A stretch of DNA of 64,000 nucleotides from Aliisedimentitalea scapharcae (lineage in GTDB: Bacteria > Pseudomonadota > Alphaproteobacteria > Rhodobacterales > Rhodobacteraceae): positions 3,844,001-3,908,000 of the forward strand of contig NZ_CP123584.1 in the NCBI RefSeq assembly GCF_045277565.1, written 5' to 3'. The translations under genes were made by a program, and so were the position numbers. The notes below the pieces were generated by a model. It saw nothing but the letters and a program-made list of their open reading frames with translations. It was not told where the DNA came from and did not search any database. This document shows positions 17,019 to 25,631 of the stretch, piece by piece. The first letter of the stretch is position 1. The number at the start of each line of letters is the position of its first letter.

Positions 17019-17051
17019 CTGGCGTTAACCGGCCAGTTAATCTGGCCCTAA
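17019..17051 (+). promoter_or_regulatory. Putative TauR box pair upstream of xsc
   Basis: CTGGCGTTAA (17019-17028) and CTGGCCCTAA (17042-17051) are direct repeats 23 bp apart, 83 bp before the xsc start. They match the tpa pair at 18 of 20 positions with the same spacing. Confidence 0.65.
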
Positions 17052-17134
17052 CCCCTTTTCCAGTGACTCCCTAAACCAGAAACATCCCGGCATCCCGCCG
17101 GCCGTTTTTGATTACCCATGGGGAGTGCTCGCAC

Positions 17135-18907
17135 ATGAAAATGACCACTGAAGAGGCGTTTGTCAAAACGTTGCAGTTGCATGGCATTGAACATGCCTTT
17201 GGGATCATCGGTTCTGCGATGATGCCGATTTCTGATATTTTTGAGCCTGCGGGTATCACTTTTTGGGATTGTGCCCACGAAGGGTCCGGTGGGATGATGG
17301 CGGATGGCTATACGCGCGCCACCGGCAAGATGTCGATGATGATCGCCCAGAACGGCCCCGGCATCACCAACTTTGTGACCGCCGTCAAAACCGCCTATTG
17401 GAACCACACACCGCTGCTGCTGGTCACCCCGCAGGCCGCCAACAAGACCATGGGTCAGGGTGGTTTCCAGGAAATGGAACAGATGCGCATGTTCGCCGAC
17501 TGCGTCTGCTATCAGGAAGAGGTCCGCGACCCGACCCGCATGGCCGAAGTCCTGAACCGCGTGATCATGCAGGCGAAACGCAATTCCGCCCCCGCCCAGA
17601 TCAACGTGCCGCGCGATTATTTCACCCAAGTGGTCGACATTGACCTGCCCGCAGTTGTCGACTTTGAACTGCCCGCAGGCGGTGCCGATGCCGTGAGCCA
17701 GGCGGCCGAGCTGCTGTCAGGTGCCAAATTCCCGGTCATCCTGAACGGTGCTGGTGTTGTCATCGGCGGCGCGATCCCGGCCTCGATGGCTCTGGCCGAA
17801 CGCCTGGATGCGCCGGTCTGTGTTGGCTATCAGCACAACGACGCCTTCCCCGGGTCGCACCCGCTGTTTGCCGGTCCGCTGGGCTATAACGGCTCCAAGG
17901 CCGGAATGGAGCTGATCTCCAAGGCGGACGTCGTGCTGGCTCTGGGCACCCGTCTGAACCCGTTCTCGACCCTGCCCGGCTATGGCATCGACTATTGGCC
18001 GACGGATGCCAAAATCATCCAGGTCGACATCAACCCCGACCGTATCGGCCTGACCAAGAAAGTCAGCGTCGGCATCGTGGGCGACGCCAAGGCCGTGGCC
18101 AACACCATCCTGGAAAAGCTGGCTGACACGGCCGGTGACGAAGGCCGCGCCGCGCGCAAGGACCTGATCGCCACCACCAAATCGGCCTGGGCCCAGGAAC
18201 TGTCGTCGATGGACAGCGAGCAGGACGATCCAGGCACCACCTGGAACCAGCGCGCCCGCGATGCCAAACCCGACTGGCTGTCCCCGCGCCGCGCATGGCG
18301 GGCGATCCAGGCCGCTCTGCCGGGCGATGCGATCATCTCTTCGGACATCGGCAACAACTGTGCCATCGGCAACGCCTATCCCAGCTTCGAAGACGGCCGC
18401 AAATACCTGGCCCCGGGCCTGTTCGGTCCCTGTGGCTATGGTCTGCCTGCGGTTGTTGGTGCGAAAATCGGCTGCCCGGACGTTCCGGTTGTCGGCTTCT
18501 CGGGGGATGGCGCATTTGGCATCGCCGTGACCGAACTGACCGCGATTGGCCGCGAAGAATGGCCCGCCGTGACCCAGGTTGTGTTCCGCAACTATCAGTG
18601 GGGCGCGGAAAAGCGCAACTCGACCCTGTGGTTTGACGACAACTTTGTCGGCACCGAGTTGGACACCCAGGTGTCTTATGCCGGCATCGCCAATGCCTGT
18701 GGTCTCAAAGGCGTGATCGCGCGCACCATGGACGAATTGACCGACGCCCTGCGCCAGGCCTGCGAAGACCAGAAAAAAGGCATCACCACCCTGATCGAAG
18801 CCATGATCAACCAGGAACTCGGTGAACCCTTCCGCCGCGACGCAATGAAAAAACCCGTCGCAGTCGCTGGTATCAGCAAAAACGACATGAAACCGCAGCA
18901 GGTTTGA
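17135..18907 (+). CDS. xsc: Sulfoacetaldehyde acetyltransferase Xsc (ThDP enzyme)
   Basis: The 590-residue ThDP enzyme shows CAHEGSGGMMADGYTRATG near residue 45 (the cofactor-activating glutamate) and GFSGDGAFGIA near residue 455 (the GDG motif of the diphosphate/Mg site). Xsc converts sulfoacetaldehyde and phosphate to acetyl phosphate and sulfite. The start MKMTTEEAF at 17135 follows GGGGAG; a TTG at 17108 only extends the frame. It lies directly downstream of tauR and upstream of tauE and soeABC. The phosphotransacetylase that usually follows xsc is not in the window. Confidence 0.96.
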   Translation: MKMTTEEAFVKTLQLHGIEHAFGIIGSAMMPISDIFEPAGITFWDCAHEGSGGMMADGYTRATGKMSMMIAQNGPGITNFVTAVKTAYWNHTPLLLVTPQAANKTMGQGGFQEMEQMRMFADCVCYQEEVRDPTRMAEVLNRVIMQAKRNSAPAQINVPRDYFTQVVDIDLPAVVDFELPAGGADAVSQAAELLSGAKFPVILNGAGVVIGGAIPASMALAERLDAPVCVGYQHNDAFPGSHPLFAGPLGYNGSKAGMELISKADVVLALGTRLNPFSTLPGYGIDYWPTDAKIIQVDINPDRIGLTKKVSVGIVGDAKAVANTILEKLADTAGDEGRAARKDLIATTKSAWAQELSSMDSEQDDPGTTWNQRARDAKPDWLSPRRAWRAIQAALPGDAIISSDIGNNCAIGNAYPSFEDGRKYLAPGLFGPCGYGLPAVVGAKIGCPDVPVVGFSGDGAFGIAVTELTAIGREEWPAVTQVVFRNYQWGAEKRNSTLWFDDNFVGTELDTQVSYAGIANACGLKGVIARTMDELTDALRQACEDQKKGITTLIEAMINQELGEPFRRDAMKKPVAVAGISKNDMKPQQV

Positions 18908-18910
18908 TAG

Positions 18911-19657
18911 GTGTCCTTGCCCTTTGACCTTACTACAGGCCAAGGGGCCTACCTGGCCGCCGCACTTGTTGCGGCGGCCTTTATCCGGGGCTTTTCCGGC
19001 TTTGGCTTTTCCGCCATTTTTATCATTCTGGCGGCGTTAACCACCAATCCGCTGCCACTGATCCCAGTGGTGTTCTCTTGTGAGATCGCCATGACCACCT
19101 TTCAGGCCCGAGGCATTCGCCCCCATATCGACTGGCGTCGTGCGATCTTTTTGCTGGTGGGTGCGGGGTTGGCCACCGTGCCTTCCATTGCAGTCATGTC
19201 CCAACTGGGAGAGAACGAAGCCCGTCTTGCCATTTCGTCAATGATCCTGGTGCTTTCTCTGGTTCTTCTCAGCGGGTGGAAGTTGCGCCAACCGGTGGTA
19301 GGCAAAGGCAATATTGGCATAGGCATGATCGCCGGGATCGCCAATAGCGCCGGTGTCGGCGGCCTGCCAGTGGCGGCGTTCCTGGCTGCTCAACCGATTC
19401 AGGCCGCTGTTTTTCGCGCCACGATGATCGTTTTTCTAACCGGAATCGATGTCATGGCACTGCCGGTGATGGCCGCCAATGGTTTGGTCGGGTCAGATAC
19501 GTTTGTCGGAATTGTCCTGGCCTTTCCCTTGTTGGGACTGGGCATCTGGGCCGGGAGCAAACAGTTTGCCACCGCATCACCGGATCTGTTTCGCCGCGCC
19601 ATTGTGCTCCTGTTGTGCGTGCTGTCCTGTCTGAACCTCGCAAAGGTCATGGCATGA
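18911..19657 (+). CDS. tauE: TauE/SafE-family anion exporter
   Basis: This 248-residue membrane protein has about eight hydrophobic helices and the TauE/SafE repeat signature RGFSGFGFS near residue 25. It starts at GTG, three bases after the xsc stop. Family members are proposed to export sulfite or sulfoacetate. Directly downstream of xsc the natural cargo is sulfite, a toxic product of the pathway, which gives the cell an overflow route beside SoeABC oxidation. Function is inferred from family and location. Confidence 0.85.
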   Translation: MSLPFDLTTGQGAYLAAALVAAAFIRGFSGFGFSAIFIILAALTTNPLPLIPVVFSCEIAMTTFQARGIRPHIDWRRAIFLLVGAGLATVPSIAVMSQLGENEARLAISSMILVLSLVLLSGWKLRQPVVGKGNIGIGMIAGIANSAGVGGLPVAAFLAAQPIQAAVFRATMIVFLTGIDVMALPVMAANGLVGSDTFVGIVLAFPLLGLGIWAGSKQFATASPDLFRRAIVLLLCVLSCLNLAKVMA

Positions 19658-19740
19658 CCAATGCGCCCCGCCTGACCCACCGTCGCAGGGTTCTGTCGAT
19701 CACAGAAACTTTGCGGTCGCGTAAAACACCAATCAACATC

Positions 19741-19815
19741 TTGCACTACGTGCAAAACTAGGACCAAATCCCGATCACGACCTGACCCACGTAAAACTAT
19801 CCCGAATTCTCGGGC
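19741..19815. promoter_or_regulatory. Two short inverted repeats in the soeA leader
   Basis: TTGCAC-TAC-GTGCAA (19741-19755) and CCCGA-ATTC-TCGGG (19802-19815) lie in the 254-bp gap between tauE and soeA. The first resembles a dimeric regulator site and the second could be a weak terminator stem for tauE. No TauR-like box pair is seen here. Confidence 0.3.
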
Positions 19816-19911
19816 AAAAAACAAAGAAACGACCGCATCTGTTTGCCCATCCGGCAGGAGGTGCATCCAACATTCCGACGCTCCGCGCGAACAACAACAA
19901 AGGAACAGGGA

Positions 19912-22746
19912 ATGAGCTTCCAGCAACCCAAGATCGACCTTTCCCCAAAAGTGTCGTCAGAGGTCCGCCAAACCACCTGTTACATGTGCGCTTGCCGCTG
20001 CGGCATCAACGTGCACATGAAAGACGGCCCCGATGGCAAGAAACAGGTCGCCTATATCGAAGGCAATCGCGATCACCCGGTAAACAAGGGCGTTCTGTGC
20101 GCCAAGGGCAGCGCCGGCATCATGCAGGTCAATGCGCCGTCCCGGCTGCGGTCACCATTGAAACGCGTTGGACCCCGCGGATCAGGCCAATTCGAAGAGA
20201 TCAGTTGGGACGAAGCGCTGGACATGGCCGTTGGCCTGCTCAAACCCATCCGCGAGAAAAACCCCGAAAAGCTGGCGTTCTTTACCGGTCGCGACCAGTC
20301 ACAGTCCTTTACAGGGTTCTGGGCGCAGAATTTCGGCACGCCCAATTTCGCCGCGCATGGCGGATTTTGTTCGGTAAATATGGCTGCAGGTGGCATCTAC
20401 ACCATGGGCGGCGCGTTCTGGGAGTTCGGCCAACCCGATTGGGATTACACCAAACTGTTCATGCTGTTTGGTGTGGCCGAGGATCACGATTCCAATCCGA
20501 TCAAGGCCGGCATTGGCAAGATCAAGGGCAGAGGTGCCCGCGTCATTGGGGTGAACCCGATCCGGTCCGGGTATAACGCGGTGGCCGACGATTGGGTCGG
20601 CATTACTCCAGGCACAGACGGGTTGTTCATCCTGGCGCTGATCCACGTGTTGATGAAAGCAGGCAGGATCGATCTGGATTATCTGTCGCGCTATACCAAT
20701 GCGCCCGTGCTGGTGAACGCGGCCGAAGGTCCGGAGAAGGGTCTGTTCCTGCGGGATGCAAACGGCAAGGAATTGGTGATTGACCGCACTACCGGAAAAC
20801 TCACCCCATTTGATCAGCCCGGTGTGCGCCCGGACCTGTCCGCCACCTACCACGTCGACGGTATCACCCACCGCCCCGTGTTCCACCAGATGGCTGAACG
20901 GTATCTGGCAGATGAGTTCGCCCCCGAAGCCGTCGCTGACCGCTGTGGTATCCCGGCAAAACGTATCCGCGCCATTGCCGCCGAACTGGCCCGCGTCGCC
21001 TTTGACGAGGCGTTTGAGCTGGACCGGGAGTGGACTGATTTCCGTGGCGAAAAGCACACCAAGATGATTGGCCGTCCGGTGTCCTTCCATTCCATGCGTG
21101 GCGTCAGCGCCCATGCCAACGGGTTCCAGACCTGCCGGTCGCTGCATGTGCTGCAGATCCTGCTGGGGACAGTCGAAGTCCCCGGTGGGTTCCGGTTCAA
21201 ACCGCCCTACCCCAAGCCCGTCGAAGCGCACCCGGCACCACATGCCAAACCCACGCCCAATACGCCGCTGGAAGGTCCACACCTGGGGTTCGTTCGTGGC
21301 CCTGAACACCTGGCGCTCAAGGAAGACGGCAGCCCGGCCCGGATTGACAAGGCCTTTACCTGGGAAAACCCGATGAGCTCGCACGGGCTCATGCATATGG
21401 TGATCTCGAACGCACATGCCGGCGATCCCTACAAAATCGACACGTTGTTCATGTATATGGCGAACATGTCGTGGAACTCCTCCATGAACACCAAAGGTGT
21501 GATGGAGATGCTTACCGACACGGACGAAAACGGCGACTATGTGATCCCCAACATCATCTATTCGGATGCCTACAGCTCGGAAATGGTGGCCTATGCGGAT
21601 CTGGTGCTGCCCGATACCACATATCTGGAACGTCACGATTGCATTTCACTGCTGGACCGCCCGATCTGCGAAGCGGATGCGGCTGCCGATGCAATCCGCT
21701 GGCCGGTGATCGAACCGGACCGCGAAGTCCGCGGATTCCAGACCGTGCTGATCCAACTTGCCAACAAGCTGGGTATGCAAGGGTTCACCCATGAGGACGG
21801 GTCGGCCAAATGGGAAGATTATGCCGATTATATCGTCAATCATGAACGCAAACCCGGAATCGGCCCGCTCGCCGGGTTCCGTGGCGACGGCACCCAAGTC
21901 GGCCGCGGCGCCGTAAATCCCGAACAGCTTGATCGCTATATTGAAAACGGCGGGTTCTTTGTCGAACACATCCCGGTCGAAGCGAGCTATTACAAACCCT
22001 GGAACGCACAATATCAGGATTGGGCCGTGGGGATGGGGATTTATGACAGTCCACAACCCTATCTGTTCCAGCTTTATGTGGAACCAATGCGCAAATTCCA
22101 GCTTGCCGCCGAAGGTCATGGCGAGCGCCAACCACCCGAGCATCTACGCCAGCGAATCCTGGACACAATGGACCCTCTGCCGATCTGGTATGAAACCGAT
22201 CAGCACGGCAACGAAGGGTTTACCATCAACGCCCTGACACAGCGCCCGATGGCGATGTATCACAGTTGGGGCACCCAAAACGCCTGGTTGCGCCAGTTGC
22301 ACGGACGCAATCCACTGTATGTGCCGACCAAACTGATGCGCGAACACGGATTGAAAGATGGGGATTGGGCCAAGGTCACGTCGCCCCACGGCTCCATCAC
22401 TGTGCCGGTCATGGAAATGGCGGCGCTGAACGAAAACACCATCTGGACCTGGAACGCCATCGGCAAACGCAAGGGCACCTGGGCGCTGGAAGAGGATGCT
22501 CCCGAGGCCACGAAAGGGTTCCTGTTGAACCATCTGATCCACGAACTTCTCCCTGCCAAGGGCGATGGTATGCGATGGGCCAATTCGGACCCGATTACCG
22601 GGCAAGCTGCCTGGTTTGACCTCAAGGTCAAAATCGAGAAAGCCGCGGGCCCGGATGCACAGACAGAATGCGACCCCAGCTTTGCGCCAATCACCTCTCC
22701 AGTGGGCACGGGCCCCAAGGAACTGAAGTGGAAGGTCGGCAAATGA
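19912..22746 (+). CDS. soeA: SoeA, molybdopterin subunit of cytoplasmic sulfite dehydrogenase
   Basis: The 944-residue DMSO-reductase-family enzyme binds a [4Fe-4S] cluster through C23, C26, C30 and C63 (CYMCACRC, then VLCAKG) and carries Mo-bis-MGD. The segment HGGFCSVN (C153) is where the Mo ligand is expected. There is no Tat signal, as known for SoeA, which faces the cytoplasm. I start at 19912 (AGGAACAGGG upstream). With SoeB and SoeC it oxidises sulfite to sulfate and passes electrons to the quinone pool. Location after xsc and tauE gives strong support over other DMSO-reductase relatives. Confidence 0.92.
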   Translation: MSFQQPKIDLSPKVSSEVRQTTCYMCACRCGINVHMKDGPDGKKQVAYIEGNRDHPVNKGVLCAKGSAGIMQVNAPSRLRSPLKRVGPRGSGQFEEISWDEALDMAVGLLKPIREKNPEKLAFFTGRDQSQSFTGFWAQNFGTPNFAAHGGFCSVNMAAGGIYTMGGAFWEFGQPDWDYTKLFMLFGVAEDHDSNPIKAGIGKIKGRGARVIGVNPIRSGYNAVADDWVGITPGTDGLFILALIHVLMKAGRIDLDYLSRYTNAPVLVNAAEGPEKGLFLRDANGKELVIDRTTGKLTPFDQPGVRPDLSATYHVDGITHRPVFHQMAERYLADEFAPEAVADRCGIPAKRIRAIAAELARVAFDEAFELDREWTDFRGEKHTKMIGRPVSFHSMRGVSAHANGFQTCRSLHVLQILLGTVEVPGGFRFKPPYPKPVEAHPAPHAKPTPNTPLEGPHLGFVRGPEHLALKEDGSPARIDKAFTWENPMSSHGLMHMVISNAHAGDPYKIDTLFMYMANMSWNSSMNTKGVMEMLTDTDENGDYVIPNIIYSDAYSSEMVAYADLVLPDTTYLERHDCISLLDRPICEADAAADAIRWPVIEPDREVRGFQTVLIQLANKLGMQGFTHEDGSAKWEDYADYIVNHERKPGIGPLAGFRGDGTQVGRGAVNPEQLDRYIENGGFFVEHIPVEASYYKPWNAQYQDWAVGMGIYDSPQPYLFQLYVEPMRKFQLAAEGHGERQPPEHLRQRILDTMDPLPIWYETDQHGNEGFTINALTQRPMAMYHSWGTQNAWLRQLHGRNPLYVPTKLMREHGLKDGDWAKVTSPHGSITVPVMEMAALNENTIWTWNAIGKRKGTWALEEDAPEATKGFLLNHLIHELLPAKGDGMRWANSDPITGQAAWFDLKVKIEKAAGPDAQTECDPSFAPITSPVGTGPKELKWKVGK

Positions 22747-22752
22747 GCGGGC

Positions 22753-22797
22753 AAAATTTTTGTGAAAAATTTTACCAAGACTTTTCCCAAAAGTCTT
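22753..22797. repeat. Paired AT-rich hairpin element, copy 2 (between soeA and soeB)
   Basis: AAAATTTTT/AAAAATTTT (22753-22773), linker ACC, then AAGACTTTT/AAAAGTCTT (22777-22797): two perfect 9-bp hairpins with 3-base loops. Architecture and ACC linker equal the element at 13792-13839. It sits inside the soe operon, 32 bp before the soeB start. Confidence 0.7.
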
Positions 22798-22828
22798 GGC
22801 TCGAGAACTCCAAGCGGAGGGCAATGAC

Positions 22829-23593
22829 ATGACTGAACTTCCTGGATCAACCGACCGCAAAATGGGTCTGGTTATTGACCTGGACACCTGTGTGGGCTGC
22901 CATGCCTGTGTGATTTCCTGCAAAGGGTGGAACACGGAAAACTATGGGGCACCGCTGTCCGATCAAAATCCCTATGGTGCAGATCCGTCGGGCACCTTCC
23001 TGAACCGGGTACATTCGTTCGAAGTTCAGCCGGAAGACGGCCATGCCCAATTGGTCCACTTCCCCAAATCCTGTTTGCATTGCGAAGATGCGCCCTGTGT
23101 CACCGTCTGCCCGACGGGTGCGAGCTACAAGCGGGTCGAAGATGGCATTGTGCTGGTCAATGAAAGCAATTGCATCGGTTGCGGCCTGTGCGCCTGGTCC
23201 TGCCCCTATGGTGCACGCGAACTGGATCTGGCCGAGGGCGTGATGAAAAAATGCACGCTCTGCGTCGACCGGATCTACAATGAGAACCTGCCCGAGGTGG
23301 ACCGCATCCCCTCGTGCGTGCGCACTTGCCCTGCCGGCGCGCGTCATTTCGGAGACCTGGGCGACCCCAACAGCGATGTTTCCCAGCTGGTCGCAGAGCG
23401 CGGTGGCATGGACCTGATGCCTGAAATGGGCACCAAACCGGTCAACAAATATCTGCCACCACGGCCCAAGGACCAGATCGAAGATCAAATCGACATCCTC
23501 GCCCCCCTGCTCGCTCCGGTGTCCGAGACACCCCAGGGCTTTTTGGGGTGGCTCGACAAGGCGCTCGACAAACTGCCCGGAGGATCTGCCTGA
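22829..23593 (+). CDS. soeB: SoeB, iron-sulfur subunit of sulfite dehydrogenase
   Basis: The 254-residue ferredoxin-type protein has four cysteine clusters in the NrfC/DmsB pattern, including CVGCHACVISC, CLHCEDAPCVTVC, CIGCGLCAWSC and CTLC...CVRTC, enough for four [4Fe-4S] centres that wire SoeA to SoeC. The ATG at 22829 follows GGAGGG; the frame also opens at a TTG at 22796. The stop overlaps the soeC start as TGATG. Confidence 0.94.
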   Translation: MTELPGSTDRKMGLVIDLDTCVGCHACVISCKGWNTENYGAPLSDQNPYGADPSGTFLNRVHSFEVQPEDGHAQLVHFPKSCLHCEDAPCVTVCPTGASYKRVEDGIVLVNESNCIGCGLCAWSCPYGARELDLAEGVMKKCTLCVDRIYNENLPEVDRIPSCVRTCPAGARHFGDLGDPNSDVSQLVAERGGMDLMPEMGTKPVNKYLPPRPKDQIEDQIDILAPLLAPVSETPQGFLGWLDKALDKLPGGSA

Positions 23594-24480
23594 TGCATCC
23601 TGCACCTTCTGTCATCATTTTCACTACCCTGTCCGGGCTTGGCTTCGGGCTGTTGTTTTTCCTCGGACTGGGCAGACCCGACGTGACGGGCATGACCGCC
23701 TTTGTCTTTTATGCCATCGCGTATGGTCTGGCCTGTGGCGGGCTGCTGGCCTCGACCTTTCACCTGGGTCATCCTGAACGGGCCTGGCGTGCCTTTACCC
23801 AATGGAAAACCAGTTGGCTCAGCCGCGAAGGCGTCTGTGCCGTCCTGGCGCTGCTGGTTATGGGGCTGTACGCGATCGGCACCATTTTCCTGGATGCGCA
23901 ATGGCGTGCCCTGGGCGTGGCAGGCAGCGCTTTGAGCCTGCTCACCGTCTTTACCACCTCGATGATCTACACCCAACTCAAGACCATTCCGCGTTGGCAC
24001 ACCGGACTGACCCCGGCGTTATTCCTGTCTCTGTCACTGGCTGGGGGGGCGTTGCTGGCCGGTCAGGTCCGGATAGCAACCTTGTTGCTGGTCGTCGCGG
24101 CCGTCATCCAATTGGCCTATTGGCATCAGGGCGACACCGCGTTGGAACGGTCAGGCACCAACCTGGGCACCGCAACAGGCCTGGGAGACCGCGGTAAGGT
24201 GCGCGCCTTTGAACCACCCCACACGGGCACCAATTATCTGCTGCGGGAGTTCGTGCATGTGGTCGGGCGCAAACATGCACAAAAACTGCGAATGATTGCC
24301 TTTGCACTTGGGTTCTTGTTGCCATTCGTTCTGTTGCTCTACCCGTTCGAAAGCATCGCACTCAAACATATCGTCGCCGCATTGGCGGTCGCGTCCCACC
24401 TCGCAGGTATCGCGACCTCGCGGTGGTTGTTCTTTGCACAGGCCGAACATGTGGTGGGACTGTATTACGGCAAACGCTGA
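23593..24480 (+). CDS. soeC: SoeC, membrane anchor of sulfite dehydrogenase (DmsC-like)
   Basis: The 295-residue protein has eight predicted helices and belongs to the DmsC/NrfD-like quinone-reactive anchors (for example LASTFHLGHPERAWRAF near residue 55). It tethers SoeAB to the inner face of the membrane and reduces quinone. Coupled to soeB by a one-base TGATG overlap. A bidirectional terminator separates it from the convergent dapA. Confidence 0.92.
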   Translation: MHPAPSVIIFTTLSGLGFGLLFFLGLGRPDVTGMTAFVFYAIAYGLACGGLLASTFHLGHPERAWRAFTQWKTSWLSREGVCAVLALLVMGLYAIGTIFLDAQWRALGVAGSALSLLTVFTTSMIYTQLKTIPRWHTGLTPALFLSLSLAGGALLAGQVRIATLLLVVAAVIQLAYWHQGDTALERSGTNLGTATGLGDRGKVRAFEPPHTGTNYLLREFVHVVGRKHAQKLRMIAFALGFLLPFVLLLYPFESIALKHIVAALAVASHLAGIATSRWLFFAQAEHVVGLYYGKR

Positions 24481-24560
24481 CACACGGCGCAAGGCACCCA
24501 AAAATACTGGTGTCTTACCGCAGAGACTTCTGCCCAAATTCAGGACAGGTCCGGAACAAT

Positions 24561-24602
24561 AAAAAAGGGCGGCACTCCAGATGGAGGCCGCCCTTTGTTT
24601 CT
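24561..24602. terminator. Bidirectional intrinsic terminator between soeC and dapA
   Basis: AAAGGGCGGC (24564-24573) and GCCGCCCTTT (24587-24596) form a 10-bp stem. GTTTCT follows on the plus strand, and TTTTTATTGTT follows on the minus strand, so both convergent operons can end here. Confidence 0.85.
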
Positions 24603-24614
24603 AACAAGGATGCC

Positions 24615-25487
24615 TTACAGGATGCCTGCGTGGTCCATGGCCGCGTCAATCGCCGCTTTGGTGCTGTCTTCCAACCCGGTCAAAGGCGACCGGACTTCTT
24701 CTGAACACATGCCCAGTTTGCTGAGCGCATATTTCGCGCCAACCAGACCTGGTTCGATAAAGATCGCCTCGTGCAGAGGCATCAGCTTGTCCTGATAGGC
24801 CAGCGCCTTGGCGTAATCTCCTGCCAGAGTCGCCTGCTGGAATTCGGCACACAGCTTTGGCGCAACATTGGCGGTCACGGAAATACAACCCACACCACCA
24901 TGCGCATTAAAGCCCAGCGCCGTGGCGTCTTCGCCCGACAGCTGAATGAAATCGGCTCCGCAGGACCCGCGTTGCTGGCTGACCCGCGCCAAATCTCCGG
25001 TGGCATCCTTGACCCCCACAATGCGCGGGAGTTTTGCCAGCTCACCCATCGTGGCCGGTGTCATATCGACCACGGACCGGCCTGGGATATTGTAGATAAA
25101 GATCGGCAGGTCGGCGCAATCATGCAGCGCCGTAAAATGCGCCACCATGCCGCGCTGGGTCGGCTTGTTGTAATAGGGGGTTACCACCAGAGCAGCATCG
25201 GCACCGACACGCTGGGCGAATTCGACAAAGCGAATCGCTTCGATGGTATTGTTGGACCCGGCACCGGCAATGACCGGCACACGACCGGCGGCCGTCTTGA
25301 CCACTTCTTCGACCACGGTTTCGTGCTCTTCGTGGGTCAGGGTCGGGCTTTCACCGGTGGTCCCGACCGGCACCAGACCGGTGGATCCTTCGGCAATCTG
25401 CCACTCAACAAGACGTTTGAGCGTTTCCAGATCCAGCTCGCCGTTGCGGAACGGGGTGACGAGGGCAGGCATCGAGCCTTTGAACAT
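24615..25487 (-). CDS. dapA: 4-hydroxy-tetrahydrodipicolinate synthase DapA
   Basis: The 290-residue class I aldolase has VGTTGESPTL (T44-type phosphate/oxyanion loop), the catalytic tyrosine in IYNIPGRSV (Y132) and the Schiff-base lysine in GVKDATGD (K160). It condenses pyruvate with aspartate semialdehyde in the lysine and meso-diaminopimelate pathway. I start at 25487 after GGGAG; the open frame runs on to 25583 without support. It is monocistronic and divergent from the lytic transglycosylase gene. Confidence 0.96.
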   Translation of the reverse strand: MFKGSMPALVTPFRNGELDLETLKRLVEWQIAEGSTGLVPVGTTGESPTLTHEEHETVVEEVVKTAAGRVPVIAGAGSNNTIEAIRFVEFAQRVGADAALVVTPYYNKPTQRGMVAHFTALHDCADLPIFIYNIPGRSVVDMTPATMGELAKLPRIVGVKDATGDLARVSQQRGSCGADFIQLSGEDATALGFNAHGGVGCISVTANVAPKLCAEFQQATLAGDYAKALAYQDKLMPLHEAIFIEPGLVGAKYALSKLGMCSEEVRSPLTGLEDSTKAAIDAAMDHAGIL

Positions 25488-25631
25488 GGGTACGCTCCCT
25501 TTGCAGTGCAGTTCATGTGACGGGCAGCCACCCGCCTGTTTTGCGACGTTGCCAGGAATTTGAGTTTGATCCCGACACGCCACGGACTATCGTCAAAGGC
25601 TCTAGCCCCTGATCCCAATGAATTGCAAGTG

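Noticed and set aside
17717..18943. 408-codon open frame antisense to xsc
   Set aside because: High GC gives long open frames opposite real genes; the plus-strand Xsc motifs are unambiguous and the antisense product resembles nothing.
20299..21636. 445-codon open frame antisense to soeA
   Set aside because: It is a mirror of the SoeA codon bias, His/Gln/Arg-rich, and has no ribosome site or family.
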